Of a stretch of 64,000 bases of DNA, positions 39,601-48,838 are shown piece by piece. The notes under the pieces are model-generated. The model saw only the letters and a list, made by a program, of their open reading frames with translations, had not been told where the DNA came from and searched no databases. This DNA is from Opitutaceae bacterium (GTDB taxonomy: Bacteria > Verrucomicrobiota > Verrucomicrobiia > Opitutales > Opitutaceae): assembly GCA_016715765.1 (NCBI GenBank), contig JADJZJ010000002.1:136018-200017 (forward strand), read 5' to 3'. The translations under genes were made by a program, and so were the position numbers. Position 1 is the first letter of the stretch. The number at the start of each line of letters is the position of its first letter.

Positions 39601-40619
39601 GGATCGGCGGCATGGTCGAAGGCGACGGCATCCTCGTTGCCCTCCGTGGGATAGACCCAGCGGTTGCGTCCGTCCGGCCGGACCCAGGCAAAGGACTTGG
39701 CCCCGAGCGCGCTGGATTCGATCCACTGGGTATGCACATCGGTCTCCCAGACCGGGCGGGTGGGCAGGTTGTCGCCCCAGGTGCGGGCGCGGCGCTCGAA
39801 CGCCGCGCTCTGCCGGTCAAACTCGGCATTGATCTGGATGACCAGGGCTTCCAGCGAGGTCTGGGTGCGCACGCCGAGGTAGGCGGCCTCGCGTTCGCGC
39901 AGACCGACCCAGAGCACGAGTGTCAGCGTCATGCCTCCGATCACGATGGGCATGGGCGCCCAGGCCGGGGCCGTGCCCTCGGCCTGCAGGATCCGGTTCC
40001 AGGCCATGATCAGCAGGGCGCCGCCGAGCAGGCAGAGGCCAAGGGCGGACACGGGCGACATCTCGGCCGCCCCGCCCCAGGTGTAGGCCGGCGCCAGCCC
40101 GGCCACATAGCCGATGATCGCGATGAAGCCGGCCGAACCGGTCAGGGAGGCGGCGACCGCCTGCAGGAACGAATACAGCCGCAACGGCAAATTCAGCACG
40201 GACAGCAGCAGGGCCGCGCTCGCGAGCAGCAGGCCGGAGGCCGCGACCATGGACATGGGCAAGGCGTCGGTCGGACCACCCGCCAGAAACCCAACACTCA
40301 GCAATTGATCGAGATGGAAGGTGCGGCCCGTGGCCCCATGCAGCAGGACGAGGAAATTCGAGGCCAACGGCACCAGGGCCAGCCACACCGAACGCCCCCA
40401 ACCCATTTCCCGGCCCACGAGGGCCAACCCCAGGGCGAACAGGGAAAGGGAGCCGTTGCCCGTGATGGGAGCGTGCGCGCCGAGCGGTTGCACCAGCAGG
40501 ACAAACTGAAAAATCCAGCCGGCCAGGCCGAGTCCACCGATGCCGGCAAGGCCCGCCCCCAAAACAAGCAAAGCTCGTTCCGACCAAGTGCGGCGAGGCA
40601 TTGTGGGCAGGGACCTCAT
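36660..40619 (-). CDS. hybrid sensor histidine kinase (MASE-like membrane region, CHASE, two PAS, HisKA, HATPase, two receiver domains)
   Basis: About 1319 residues from ATG 40619; a GTG four codons earlier is also possible. Eight or so N-terminal helices come first (to about 235). A CHASE-type extracellular sensor follows (about 255-440, FVIYTPISHNGELTGYAAAEYLYARF), then another helix and two PAS/PAC units (about 500-745). HisKA has FLASMSHEIRTPMNGVIGM (His near 803), and the ATPase has TGVGIPADRLDRLFKAF and GGTGLGLAI. The first receiver is degenerate in surroundings (LLLIDGDE). The second is complete (MDLQMPEMDGFE, SKPVK). No partner regulator is adjacent. Signal unknown. Confidence 0.93.
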   Translation of the reverse strand: MRSLPTMPRRTWSERALLVLGAGLAGIGGLGLAGWIFQFVLLVQPLGAHAPITGNGSLSLFALGLALVGREMGWGRSVWLALVPLASNFLVLLHGATGRTFHLDQLLSVGFLAGGPTDALPMSMVAASGLLLASAALLLSVLNLPLRLYSFLQAVAASLTGSAGFIAIIGYVAGLAPAYTWGGAAEMSPVSALGLCLLGGALLIMAWNRILQAEGTAPAWAPMPIVIGGMTLTLVLWVGLREREAAYLGVRTQTSLEALVIQINAEFDRQSAAFERRARTWGDNLPTRPVWETDVHTQWIESSALGAKSFAWVRPDGRNRWVYPTEGNEDAVAFDHAADPARAAALEAARQEKKPVISGTVGIAGQGPGFVIYTPISHNGELTGYAAAEYLYARFFATLTATRLKLGSDYHLSITIGGDTVYSTLPAGAAVREELTVEKSYTIHDRRLRLSLAPSPAALARDRRYLPEFTLVAGIGIALLLGLGVHLARRARADQRTAERSNAQLHAENEERRRIETQLKLADERLHLALDSTRIGIFEHQVAMRQVHYSPGLWTMLGYDPARVPSTLEAWRDLVHPEDRPAYLARMEAQLGGEASLVDTEYRVRHQNNGWRWIAMRARTVATGADGRPLRIIGTMQDITERRESEQALRASQSEARKLSLVAAKTDNPVIIGVPDGRIEWVNESFTRVMGYALNEVVGRQLIELLTDPAADPSSLGQVRHALEQGQTLSTDFRCQAKSGRKYHLHLEVQPVRTDPAGLTHFIVIATDITTRVATEQELRRAKSEADSASRSKSDFLASMSHEIRTPMNGVIGMTSLLAETPLSPEQREYVNTIRTSGEALLTIINDILDFSKIESGKMEIEHMPFELSLCLEEAFDLFALPASARKIELTYHIHPDVPAWILSDVTRLRQIIVNLVNNAVKFTPAGSVSVEARRQPAPEGFPPGSFLLEFAVRDTGVGIPADRLDRLFKAFSQVDSSTTRKYGGTGLGLAICQRLATLMGGTISVQSTIGEGSIFTFSIITEPAALDQESAPPAMPAVLRDNLILIVEDHPITQARLRTQLAAWGIRCEIVATPAAALEYAATLPRPPALLLIDGDEVEGHSPLEALLPIRAPRLLMLPFGQSAIESPGDGLPFGTIYKPLKTPALLHALSHIPDPATLTAKTDISPPPRSVLAEEIPLRILLAEDNAVNQKVALRFLERLGYNADAVNNGHEAVAAVESRHYDLVLMDLQMPEMDGFEACKEIRRRLPPEQQPVVIALTANAMQGDRERCLEAGMDDYISKPVKMHEIVEAIHRQFIVADPHAQEPPPAADGNSPAS

Positions 40620-40700
40620 TAAGGTGTTCACCCTAGGGATGGCGGATTTTGCATGTGGGGCAATCCCGATTCCCGCATCCGATGTCGGAAGGAAAACAGG

Positions 40701-43476
40701 TCATGGAGCCGGGGCCGGGGGCGTCGGGGAGAACAGATTCGGGACCGGCGGCAGTTCCTTCGCGGGGGTGGCAAAGAGGGAGCGCAGGAAATTGGTGGGC
40801 CCGATGACAAAGGCCCATTCGGGTTTGTCGAGCCGGCCGGTCAGCTTGACCTCAAGCACGCCCGAAAGCGGGGTCAACACCAGGCCCACCACGCTCTTGA
40901 GGATGAACGAGCTCTCCTGGAAGGGAAAGATGCGGGCGTTGAAATCGAGTTCCTTGCGGTCGAGCAGATAGGAACCGCGGGCCGACATGGCGGCGTCGGG
41001 TCCGGTGATGTTCACATGGGGAAAGGCGAGGGTGTTGCGATCGAGGGTGAAATCCGTGCGCAAGGTGTCGAAGCGGAGCGCGGTGAAGTTGAGCAGTTCC
41101 GAAAGCAGCCCGAGGAGGCGGATGCGGCCGAGGCCCTGTCCGCTCAGGTCGGCGTGACCGGTGCCGACCAGGCTCAGGGGATTGTCGGCATCACCCTCGG
41201 CCGTGAGGTCGAGCCCGATGCGCACCTGGGCCGTGCCCTCGATATACTCACTGTTGGCCGCGGGCGCCACCCCGCGCCGCCGGGCGGAAAACGACTCGAG
41301 GATGGTGGCGGCATCGCGCAGGGAGCCCTCCCGGAGCGACAGGGCGAAGCCCAGCTTCCGGCGGTCGGCGGGCCCGCTCAGGCGCACGCTGCCGGCGACC
41401 GTGCCGCCGGCGAAGGCGGCCTCGACCGGCGAGATGCGGAGATCGTCGTCCCGTATCTCGGCCCCGAATTCGAGGTGCTGCAGGGGGAAATCAAAGATCG
41501 TGAAAGTCCCGGTGCCGCGGCCCGGTGACGTGGATCTCGCGGTGGACGCCCTTGGGGGCGGCCGGACCGTCAATGTGGCCGCGCGCCCGGACCGACGGCG
41601 GGGCGGAGAATACAAAGGGCTTGAGCATGTCGGTCAGCTCGGGGCCGACCAGGCCGGCGGCCACCGGCAGCTCGAGCGTGGAATCAAAATCGAAGGTCAT
41701 CGTATCCAGCGCAAAGCCGGCCCCGGCGGTGCGGCGGGTGAAGTTGCCCCGGGCGGCGCCGCCGCCATGGGTGGCGAAGACCTCGATGGCATCGTAGAAT
41801 TGCGGGCGGATGAAAAGCCGCGCGATGGCGTGGTCGAGCCGGACCCCGCGGATGACGGGCTGCACGCAGTCCGCGAAAACGAAGACGGCCGTCTCCGGTC
41901 CGCGGCCCCAGTACCCGCGCACATCCACATCGGCATCGGGGGCGGCGACGGTGAAGTCGAATTCCCGCCAGAAATTCGCCCACCACTCGCGGAACCAGCC
42001 GCTGATCGCGGGCGGATTCAGGCGGCCGTGGAGGAGGAAGCGGAATTCGCGCGTGGTGAAGTCCTGCTCGTAACTGCCGCGCGCGAAATTGCCGCCCAGG
42101 AAGGCGACGGCATCGGTGGCGAGAAATCGCCGGCCGTCAAAGGTGATGTGGCCGGCAAACGAATCCATCGCCACATGGTAGGCATCCACGCCGCCGCCCG
42201 AGATCCGGCCCGTGAGCTGGGCGAACTTCCACCCGGGCTTGAATTCGACGTCCAGATCGAAGGCCGGCGCGGAGCGGAAGGAGAGGAACGGGCGGAGGTC
42301 GCGGTGCAGCTGCCGGCCGATCAGGTCGACGAGGTCGGGGGCAAAGCGGCCGGCGGTCCGGAAACGGGCGCTCTGCGCGGCGGCATCAATGCGACCCTGC
42401 AGCTCCAGCGGTTCGTTCAGGACCTGGGTGGCCAGTTCGACCTGCAGGGCCGGGAGCCGGCCGGTGGTGCGGACCAGCAGCGGTCCGGTGTAGATCCCGG
42501 CGCCGCCGACCCACTGCGCCGTCGCCTCAATCCGGCTGTAATCGTAGTGGCGCAGGCTGGATTGCAGGCGGCCGTGGACGAAGGCCCGCACGCCCCGGGC
42601 CCGGAATTGGTCCGGCATTTCCAGGCGGTCGGCCGCGAGCTCGATCCGGGCGGCCACGGGCGTGTCGCCCAGCAACGGCAGGCTGGTGGTGGCGCGAAGG
42701 CTGGTGGCCGTGAGCGCTTGGGGCGCGGCCAGTTTCGCGCCGGCCGCGAGCAGTTCGACCGCAATGACCGCGCCGCGGGACTCGGAGGGGGTGAGCACCA
42801 GGTTCAGGGTCGGGGCCTCGAGCACGGCCAGCTGGTCGGTGACGGCAATGAGCTGCCGGCAGATCGCGGGGTAGTTGCGCACGAGGAGCTCCGGGATCGG
42901 GGGCAGCGGGGCGCGGCCGTGGCGCAGGGGGGCGGTCTGCCAGCCGCCGTGCGCGGTGACGTTCAGGGCGGCGATGCGGCCGGCGAGCTGCGGGAGCTCA
43001 TACCCCTGCGGGCCGGGGACGAGGGTGAAGTCGAGGTCGTGCACCAGCGGTTCGCTGCGACCCGTGGGCGAGAGCATGGCCGTGACGTACAGGCTGGCGC
43101 CCGAGACCTGCAGCTCCCGGGGTTCGACGCGGCCGACCATGAGCGCCCAGGGATCGAGGGTGAGATAAACCGAACGGGCGCTGACGACCGGTTCGCTGAA
43201 CGCGGGCAGGAGCACGCGGGCCTGTTCGATGAGCACGCGACCCGTGGGGTCGAAACTGGCGCGGCCGAACTCCGCGCGCACGCCCGACGCCGCGAGGCGC
43301 TGTTCCAGCGAGCGGAGCACGAAATCCGGCAGGGCGAGTTCCCGGGAGCTCGCGATGAAAATCTGGAAGACGAGCAGAATGACGAGCCCCAGCCACAGGG
43401 TCCACAGGCAGAATGAGGCCAGGCACGTCGCGCAAAAGTACGTGCCCTGCCAGCAGAACTTCAGCCAGGGTTTCAT
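40701..43476 (-). pseudogene. AsmA/YhdP-like (DUF3971-type) envelope protein interrupted by one frameshift
   Basis: One membrane helix (residues 14-45) and a long exported beta-rich region of the AsmA superfamily are split by a +1 shift near 41515. The upstream frame (43476 to 41491) ends shortly after REIHVTGPRHRDF. The downstream frame, usable to 40701, resumes as RGTGTFTIFDFPLQHLEFG. Removing one C from the GGGCCGCGG tract joins them into about 924 residues. The C-terminal part has the AsmA-like LSLVGTGHADLSGQGLGRIRLLG split around 41130 and ends in a proline-rich tail. Such proteins act in phospholipid transport to the outer membrane. Last gene of the Gld-type operon. Confidence 0.8.
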
Positions 43477-43492
43477 GCGGCGCGACCGGAGA

Positions 43493-45430
43493 TCAGGGTT
43501 GCGGGGTGGCCACCGTGGCGGGGGCGGGCGGGGTCGGGACGGACGGCGGACCGGGATCGCGCTGCGCGTAAGTCACGGCCCAAAGCGCGTCGAGGAGGGC
43601 CTGTTCAAGCTCGAAGGTGGCGGCGTATTTTTCCGAGCCGCCGAGCTGCTGGGTGCCGGCGATGCGCTCGGTGAAGAACCAGGTCTCCGTTTCGGTCTGC
43701 ACGCCGGTGCCGGCCGGGAGATCCACGGTGGCTTCCAGGCGGTAGCGCCACGGGCGCTCCTCGCCGCCGGCGGCCACCTTGTCGACAAACCCGTCCTGCG
43801 CGAAGCGGCGGACCCGGAGGGTGCGCAATTGCGCGGCGAGGGCCTGCAGCGGGGTGCCGGCCGGCTCTTCCGCGAGGGCGCGGTCCACCACGACGGAACC
43901 GTCCGCCAGGTCGGTCAGCTTGAGGGTCGTGAGCCTGGCGGTGGCGGGCAGTTCCCGGAGCAGGCGTTCGCGGTAGGCGAGCGGTGACACGGTGGTTTCG
44001 GTCAGGATGGCCGGGTTCACCGTGTAGATGAAGCGTTCGCCGGCGAGGCGGGCGTAGGCGCGGTCGTCGCGCGGGGTGGTGAGGCCGATCTGGAGTTTGA
44101 GCGTGCGGGTGGTGTTCGGCGCGGCGGCGAGGGTGAGGGTGACCTCGCGCTCGGGCTGGTTGAAGCCCCAGTTTTCCAGGTCGGCATCGGAGGGGGCGTC
44201 GCTCTGGAATTTCTGCGCGGACAGCAAACTGAGCTGCTCGAGCAGGCGTTCCACGACCTTGCGGTCGGCGGGCTGGGTCTGCGGACCCTGGGCGGCGTCG
44301 CGGCGCACGAGCTGCCACGGCGCATCGGCCGGGGCGGCCGGATCGCGCTGGAGGATCAGCTCGGGCTGGTTGGGGGCGCCGAGGGTGAGCCCCGTGACGC
44401 CGGCCGGCTCGAAGTCGAGGATGCGGGTTTCGCGGAGCACCTCCTGGGCGTTGCGCAGGGCGTCGAGGAGGGCGCCGGGGATGGCGACCGTGAAGACGGC
44501 GGGTTTGCCCTCGAGCGAGGCGGAGAACTCGATGTCGGGTCGCGCGGTGGTCCCGGTCGTGCTGCTGGTGGCCGCCTCGGCGATGGCGGTGGTGCCGAGC
44601 TCGGTGCCGAGCACGAGGGTCTCGCGCCGGTTGTTGCCCTCGAGGGTGATGCGCAGGGTGGGGGCGGCGCCGGGGACCGGTTCGCCGGCGGGCGCGGTGA
44701 AGGAGCGGACGCGGAGCGAGTAGAGGGCGTTGATGGCGAGCTCGGTGCCGGTCTTGTTGGCGCGGGCGATGATGGGCGCCTCGAAGGACCAGCGGCTGGC
44801 CTCGCGGCGGAGGCGGACCCGGAGGTTGGCGGAATTCTGCAGGGTGAGCGAGCGGGCCTCGAAGACCGGGATGGTGAAGAGCGTGTCGGCGCGCAGCTCC
44901 TCGACCGGCAGCGCCAGGCTGCGGGCGAGGCTCAGGTTGACGACGTGGACGCGGCTGCCGTCGGCGGAAAGCACGTACAGGCGGTTGCCCACCTTGGTTT
45001 CATCGCCCAGCTGGAGCGTGACGGATTGGCCGGCCTCCGCGCCGGAGGTGAAGGTCACGCTGAGCCGCGGGTTGGCGAGGCCGTAGTCGGCGAGGGACTG
45101 GCCGTTTTTTTCCAGGTCGCGGACGGTGAAACTGGTTTCGTGCTCGAGGAACTGGAGTTCGTTGACGATGCGGCTGACCGCGTGGGGATTGGCGGGCCAG
45201 TCGATGGGCTCCGTCAGCGACCAATCGTCGCCGGTGCGCTTCAGGCTGATGGTCGGAAGCTCGGGCCCGGTGATGCGCAGGGTGCGGATGTCGGCGGTCT
45301 CGGGGCCGAGCACGCGGCGGCGGGCCTCGAGGGAGGCGCGCTCGGTGCGCCAGCCGCGCTCGAACTTGAAGATGAAGAAGAAGAGCGCGACGTTGAGGAA
45401 AACGAGGACGAGCGTGACTTTGGTGCGCAT
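43493..45430 (-). CDS. DUF4340-domain membrane-anchored protein
   Basis: 645 residues. A single N-terminal helix (residues 5-22, VTLVLVFLNVALFFFIFKF) precedes a large exported region made of two or three DUF4340-type repeats. Typical motifs are LKRTGDDWSLTEPIDWPANPHAVSRIV, given here as DDWSLTEPIDWPANP (about 67-81), and LADYGLANPRLSVTF, with the GLxxP motif, and later NWGFNQPEREVTLTL. DUF4340 proteins regularly follow GldG-like subunits of ABC-2 systems; their function is unknown, but the context points to surface assembly or gliding-type machinery. 10 bases after the GldG-like gene and 16 before the AsmA-like gene. Confidence 0.85.
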   Translation of the reverse strand: MRTKVTLVLVFLNVALFFFIFKFERGWRTERASLEARRRVLGPETADIRTLRITGPELPTISLKRTGDDWSLTEPIDWPANPHAVSRIVNELQFLEHETSFTVRDLEKNGQSLADYGLANPRLSVTFTSGAEAGQSVTLQLGDETKVGNRLYVLSADGSRVHVVNLSLARSLALPVEELRADTLFTIPVFEARSLTLQNSANLRVRLRREASRWSFEAPIIARANKTGTELAINALYSLRVRSFTAPAGEPVPGAAPTLRITLEGNNRRETLVLGTELGTTAIAEAATSSTTGTTARPDIEFSASLEGKPAVFTVAIPGALLDALRNAQEVLRETRILDFEPAGVTGLTLGAPNQPELILQRDPAAPADAPWQLVRRDAAQGPQTQPADRKVVERLLEQLSLLSAQKFQSDAPSDADLENWGFNQPEREVTLTLAAAPNTTRTLKLQIGLTTPRDDRAYARLAGERFIYTVNPAILTETTVSPLAYRERLLRELPATARLTTLKLTDLADGSVVVDRALAEEPAGTPLQALAAQLRTLRVRRFAQDGFVDKVAAGGEERPWRYRLEATVDLPAGTGVQTETETWFFTERIAGTQQLGGSEKYAATFELEQALLDALWAVTYAQRDPGPPSVPTPPAPATVATPQP

Positions 45431-45440
45431 GGCGGGGAGT

Positions 45441-46937
45441 TCAGTTGCGTCGTGACCAGTAGACGAAGAGGCCGAGCAGCGCGGCGACCGCGGGCAGGCC
45501 GATCATGAGACTGTAGCGGAGCTGGGTGAGCTCGCGCTGGTTGAGGGAGAGCTGGAAGCGCTCGATGGGACGGGCGGGAATGTTGAGCTGGGTGTCGCGG
45601 GTGACGGCCCAGTTCACGGCATTGAGGAAGAGGGTGAGATTGCCCTCGCTCGCGAGGCGCTGGTTGACGACCAGGTCGCCCGTGCCGAGGACGACCAGGC
45701 GGCCGGTGAGCACGCTGAAGGGGAGGTTGTCGCGGACCTGGACGCGCTCTGACGCGACGATGACGCCGAGGCGGTTGGCGGGGGCCATGTTGGGCAGTCC
45801 CTTGAGGTCCACGCCCGGATTGAATTCGGGCATGCGGTTCTGGTTCTGCAGGTAGGACACCTCGCCCCAGGCGGTGGGATAGGTGGCGGCGAGGGTGGTG
45901 ACGAGCAGGCCGTTGCCCGTGGCCCGGCCGGGGTCGGGCCGGACGCTGCGGCAGAGGCCGACCCGCAGGGTCATCTTGTAGTCGAGGAGGGTCTGGGTGA
46001 TGGGGTGAGGCGAGAAGTTGCGGAGAATGAAGTCGCCGTTGTCGGAGAAGCTCTCGGGGTTGGTGTCGTAGATGACGACGTCGTCGACCAGCACGCCCCA
46101 GTCGTAGAGCAGATCCTCCAGCCCGTGGGCCTTGCCGGGGGCGAGGATGAGGATCACGCGGCCGGCCCGGGTGGAGAGGTACTGGCGGAGAAGCTCCTGC
46201 TCGCTCGGGTCGTAGCGCTCGTAGGGCGCGGCGGAGACAATGAGCGCCGCATCGTCGGGAATCCGGCGGGCGGTGCTGAGGTGCAGGATCTCGACGTCGA
46301 AATTGCGGAGTTTGAGCTGGTCCTTGAGGACGGAAAGGCCGGTCGCTGGGGCGACGTCGTCGATCTGGAGTTCGCCGTGCCCGGCGAGGAAGTAGATTTT
46401 TTTACGCTCGGGCCGGGACACGTCGAGAATGGCGGCGGTCATGGTCTGTTCGCCCAGGAAGGCCTTCTTCTCCAGCGCCTCGACGCGGTAGAGTTCGTCC
46501 AGCGTGACCACGCGGCGCTTTTCACCGCAGGTGAGGAGAATGACATTGGGCTGCTCGATGCCGATCTGCTCGGCCTCGCGGCGCTGCTGGTACACGTCGA
46601 GGTACTTGATGCTGATGCGGGCCGTGCGGTCCTCGGTCGCATAGGCGTACTCGCGGAGCAGGCCGTTGAGGTCGCGCCAGGCCTGGGCGACCTCGGGGTT
46701 CTCGGCGTCCTCGGTGAAGGTGGCGACGATGCGGACCGGCAGGTCGAGGGTGCGGAGGTAGGAGAGGGTCTCGGGCGAGAGCGAGTGGCGGCGGTGCTGG
46801 GTGAGGTCGAACCGCCAGGCGTAGTTGCGGGCGAGGTAGTTCAGGCCGCCGAAGAAGGAGAGGAAGAGGATGGCCTGGAGCACGAGGTTGAGCGTGCGGA
46901 GCCAGCGGGCGGTGCGGAAGCTGTCGGGGGCGTGCAT
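45441..46937 (-). CDS. GldG-like ABC transporter auxiliary component
   Basis: 498 residues with one helix near the N-terminus (residues 17-36) and one at the C-terminus (about 474-493, SLMIGLPAVAALLGLFVYW). The large periplasmic domain between them is of the ABC_transp_aux type: RFDLTQHRRHSLSPETLSYL, DVSRPERKKIYFLAGHGELQ and LIVSAAPYERYDPSEQELL. In Bacteroidota GldF and GldG form the membrane part of the GldAFG transporter. Elsewhere such genes accompany ABC-2 exporters of unknown substrate. 6 bases after the permease gene. Confidence 0.88.
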   Translation of the reverse strand: MHAPDSFRTARWLRTLNLVLQAILFLSFFGGLNYLARNYAWRFDLTQHRRHSLSPETLSYLRTLDLPVRIVATFTEDAENPEVAQAWRDLNGLLREYAYATEDRTARISIKYLDVYQQRREAEQIGIEQPNVILLTCGEKRRVVTLDELYRVEALEKKAFLGEQTMTAAILDVSRPERKKIYFLAGHGELQIDDVAPATGLSVLKDQLKLRNFDVEILHLSTARRIPDDAALIVSAAPYERYDPSEQELLRQYLSTRAGRVILILAPGKAHGLEDLLYDWGVLVDDVVIYDTNPESFSDNGDFILRNFSPHPITQTLLDYKMTLRVGLCRSVRPDPGRATGNGLLVTTLAATYPTAWGEVSYLQNQNRMPEFNPGVDLKGLPNMAPANRLGVIVASERVQVRDNLPFSVLTGRLVVLGTGDLVVNQRLASEGNLTLFLNAVNWAVTRDTQLNIPARPIERFQLSLNQRELTQLRYSLMIGLPAVAALLGLFVYWSRRN

Positions 46938-46943
46938 GGCGGT

Positions 46944-47705
46944 TCAGCTGTGGAGGAGCTTGGCCTCGACCCCGAGGATGCTGAAGATGAGCGCGAGGAC
47001 GGTGCCGCTGAAGTAGAAGAGCAGCTGGCGCGTGTCCACGACCCCGCGGGTGAAGTCCTCGTAGTGCCGGAAGATCTGCGCGTAGTCCACGGCGGCCTTG
47101 ACGGGCGTGAACGCCTCGCGGTCGAGCCACTGGGCCTCCTGCAGGAAGCGGCCGCCGATGATCAGGGCGAAGAGCATGGTGAAGCAGAGGATGCCGGCGA
47201 CGGCCTGGTTGCGGGAGAGCGAGCTGGCGAAGACGCCGACGGCGATGAAGAGCAGGCCGGAGACGCTGATGAAGAGGTAGCCGCCGACGAGCGGGCCGGA
47301 GTCGAGGATGCGCGCGTCGCCGGCGAACCGGTGCAGGATCCAGAAGAACCCGCCGGTGGCGCCCCAGAGCACGACGTAGAGACAGTAGGCGGCGGCGTAC
47401 TTGCCCAGCACGACCTCGGTGGTGGTGACCGGGGTGGTGAGCAGGGTCTCGATGGTCCCGAGCCGGCGCTCCTCGGCGAGGCACTTCATCGTGAGCAGCG
47501 GCACCATGAAGAAGACGGGCAGCCAGAAAAACTGGAAAAAGACCTGGGCGGGCGGGGTTTCCTGCGGGGTCTTGCTGTAGCTCTCCAGGATGCCGGTGAA
47601 GATGAAACCCATGAAGACCAGGAAGGCGGTCGCGGCGATGTAGGTGCCCGGGTTCACCAGCAGCATGCGGATCTCGTGGCTGAGCAGGGTGAAAAAGTGC
47701 TTCAT
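46944..47705 (-). CDS. ABC-2 family permease (GldF-like)
   Basis: 253 residues with six membrane helices. The amino-terminal MKHFFTLLSHEIRMLLVNPGTYI is the usual ABC-2 start. Following motifs include FFMVPLLTMKCLAEERRLGTIETLLT, with the E-E-[KR]-x-x-G-T-[IL]-E signature (about residues 70-95), and the conserved TTPVTTTEVVLGKYAA. The substrate is unknown. Its ATG lies against the start of a repeat array that separates it from the ATPase gene. Confidence 0.9.
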   Translation of the reverse strand: MKHFFTLLSHEIRMLLVNPGTYIAATAFLVFMGFIFTGILESYSKTPQETPPAQVFFQFFWLPVFFMVPLLTMKCLAEERRLGTIETLLTTPVTTTEVVLGKYAAAYCLYVVLWGATGGFFWILHRFAGDARILDSGPLVGGYLFISVSGLLFIAVGVFASSLSRNQAVAGILCFTMLFALIIGGRFLQEAQWLDREAFTPVKAAVDYAQIFRHYEDFTRGVVDTRQLLFYFSGTVLALIFSILGVEAKLLHS

Positions 47706-47817
47706 GGGAAGGGCTGAAAGACTGAAGAGCTGAAGGTGTCGGCGCGGGAGCAGGGGGAATCGCGAGGGCTTGGAGTTGGATTGGTTTCAGCCCTTCAGTT
47801 TTTCAGTCTTTCCCTTC
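47706..47817. repeat. GGCTGAAAGACTGAA short-word antiparallel array
   Basis: Left arm at 47706-47736: GGGAAGGGCTGAAAGACTGA then AGAGCTGAAGG. The right arm at 47785-47817 is the complement of the same words in a different order (TTTCAGCCCTTCAGTTTTTC, AGTCTTTCCC). The right arm encodes the last residues (KGKTEKLKG) and stop of the ABC ATPase. Confidence 0.8.
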
Positions 47818-48800
47818 GGCGCCGGCGCCGAGGCGACGACGTCCCAGCTGCGGCGGGTGGCGGCGAGGAAGACGTCCTCCAGCGTGGGGTGGGCGCGGCT
47901 GAGGGCGCGCACGCGCAGGCCGGCGCCGGTCAGGGTGCGGAGGAGGGCTTCACCCAGGGCACTGTCCGAGGCGGTGGTCATCGTGAGGGTGGCGAAACCG
48001 AGGGCATCGGGTTCGCCGGTGGTGGCGAGGCGCAGGGTGGGTTCGACGGCCGCGAGCAGGTCCGGGAGTCCGCTGAGATCGCCCGCCACCTCGGCCTCGT
48101 AGGAGGAGTGGCCGAGGATCTCGCGGCGGAGGTCGGAGGGCGTGCCCTGGGCGACCACCCGGCCCTGGTTGATGATGAGGACACGGTCGCAGGTCATCTC
48201 GATCTCGGGCAGGATGTGGGAGGAGATGATGACCGTCATGCGGCCGCGCAGGCTGGCGATGAGGTCGCGGACGATGAGAATCTGGTGCGGATCGAGGCCG
48301 ATGGTGGGCTCGTCCATGATGATGACCGGCGGCTCGGCGAGGATGGCCTCGGCGATGCCGACGCGCTGGCGGAAGCCCTTGGAGAGCTTGCCGATGATCT
48401 TGTGGCGGACGCGCTTCAGGTCGCAGAGCTCGAGCACCTCGTCGATGCGCGAGCCGAGCTTGCTGCGGGAGATTTCCTTGAGGCGGCCGCGGAAGTAGAG
48501 GTACTCGGAGACCCGCATGTCCTCGGGCAGCGGATTGTTCTCCGGCATGTAGCCGATGTGGCGCTTCACCATGTCGGGGTGCGAGGCGACCGGGACGCCG
48601 CAGATGGCCACATGGCCGGAGGTGGCCGGCAGGTAGCCCGTGAGGATGCGCATGGTGGTGGACTTGCCGGCGCCGTTCGGGCCGAGGAAGCCGAGGATCT
48701 CGCCGCGCGCGAGGCTGAAGCTGATGTCGTTGACGGCGGTCACCCCGGCGTAGCTCTTGACGAGGTGGGAAACTTCAATGGCGGGGGGAACGTCGGACAT
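47787..48800 (-). CDS. ABC transporter ATP-binding protein (GldA-like)
   Basis: 337 residues from ATG 48800 (MSDVPPAIEVSHLVKSYAGV). Walker A is GPNGAGKST (about 40-48), the signature LSKGFRQRVGIAEAIL, Walker B VIIMDEPTIGLDP and the switch SSHIL. A C-terminal extension of about 100 residues (from about 220) is usual in ABC-2 exporters of the GldA/DrrA type. The C-terminal KGKTEKLKG and stop codon come from a repeat array. Second gene after birA, 38 bases apart. Confidence 0.92.
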   Translation of the reverse strand: MSDVPPAIEVSHLVKSYAGVTAVNDISFSLARGEILGFLGPNGAGKSTTMRILTGYLPATSGHVAICGVPVASHPDMVKRHIGYMPENNPLPEDMRVSEYLYFRGRLKEISRSKLGSRIDEVLELCDLKRVRHKIIGKLSKGFRQRVGIAEAILAEPPVIIMDEPTIGLDPHQILIVRDLIASLRGRMTVIISSHILPEIEMTCDRVLIINQGRVVAQGTPSDLRREILGHSSYEAEVAGDLSGLPDLLAAVEPTLRLATTGEPDALGFATLTMTTASDSALGEALLRTLTGAGLRVRALSRAHPTLEDVFLAATRRSWDVVASAPAPKGKTEKLKG

Positions 48801-48838
48801 GCTGGGGAGGTGACTATGGCGCAGCGGGGGCGGGAGAC

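Noticed and set aside
36621..40622. a 1333-residue plus-strand open frame
   Set aside because: Exact antisense of the hybrid histidine kinase, whose domains are clear.
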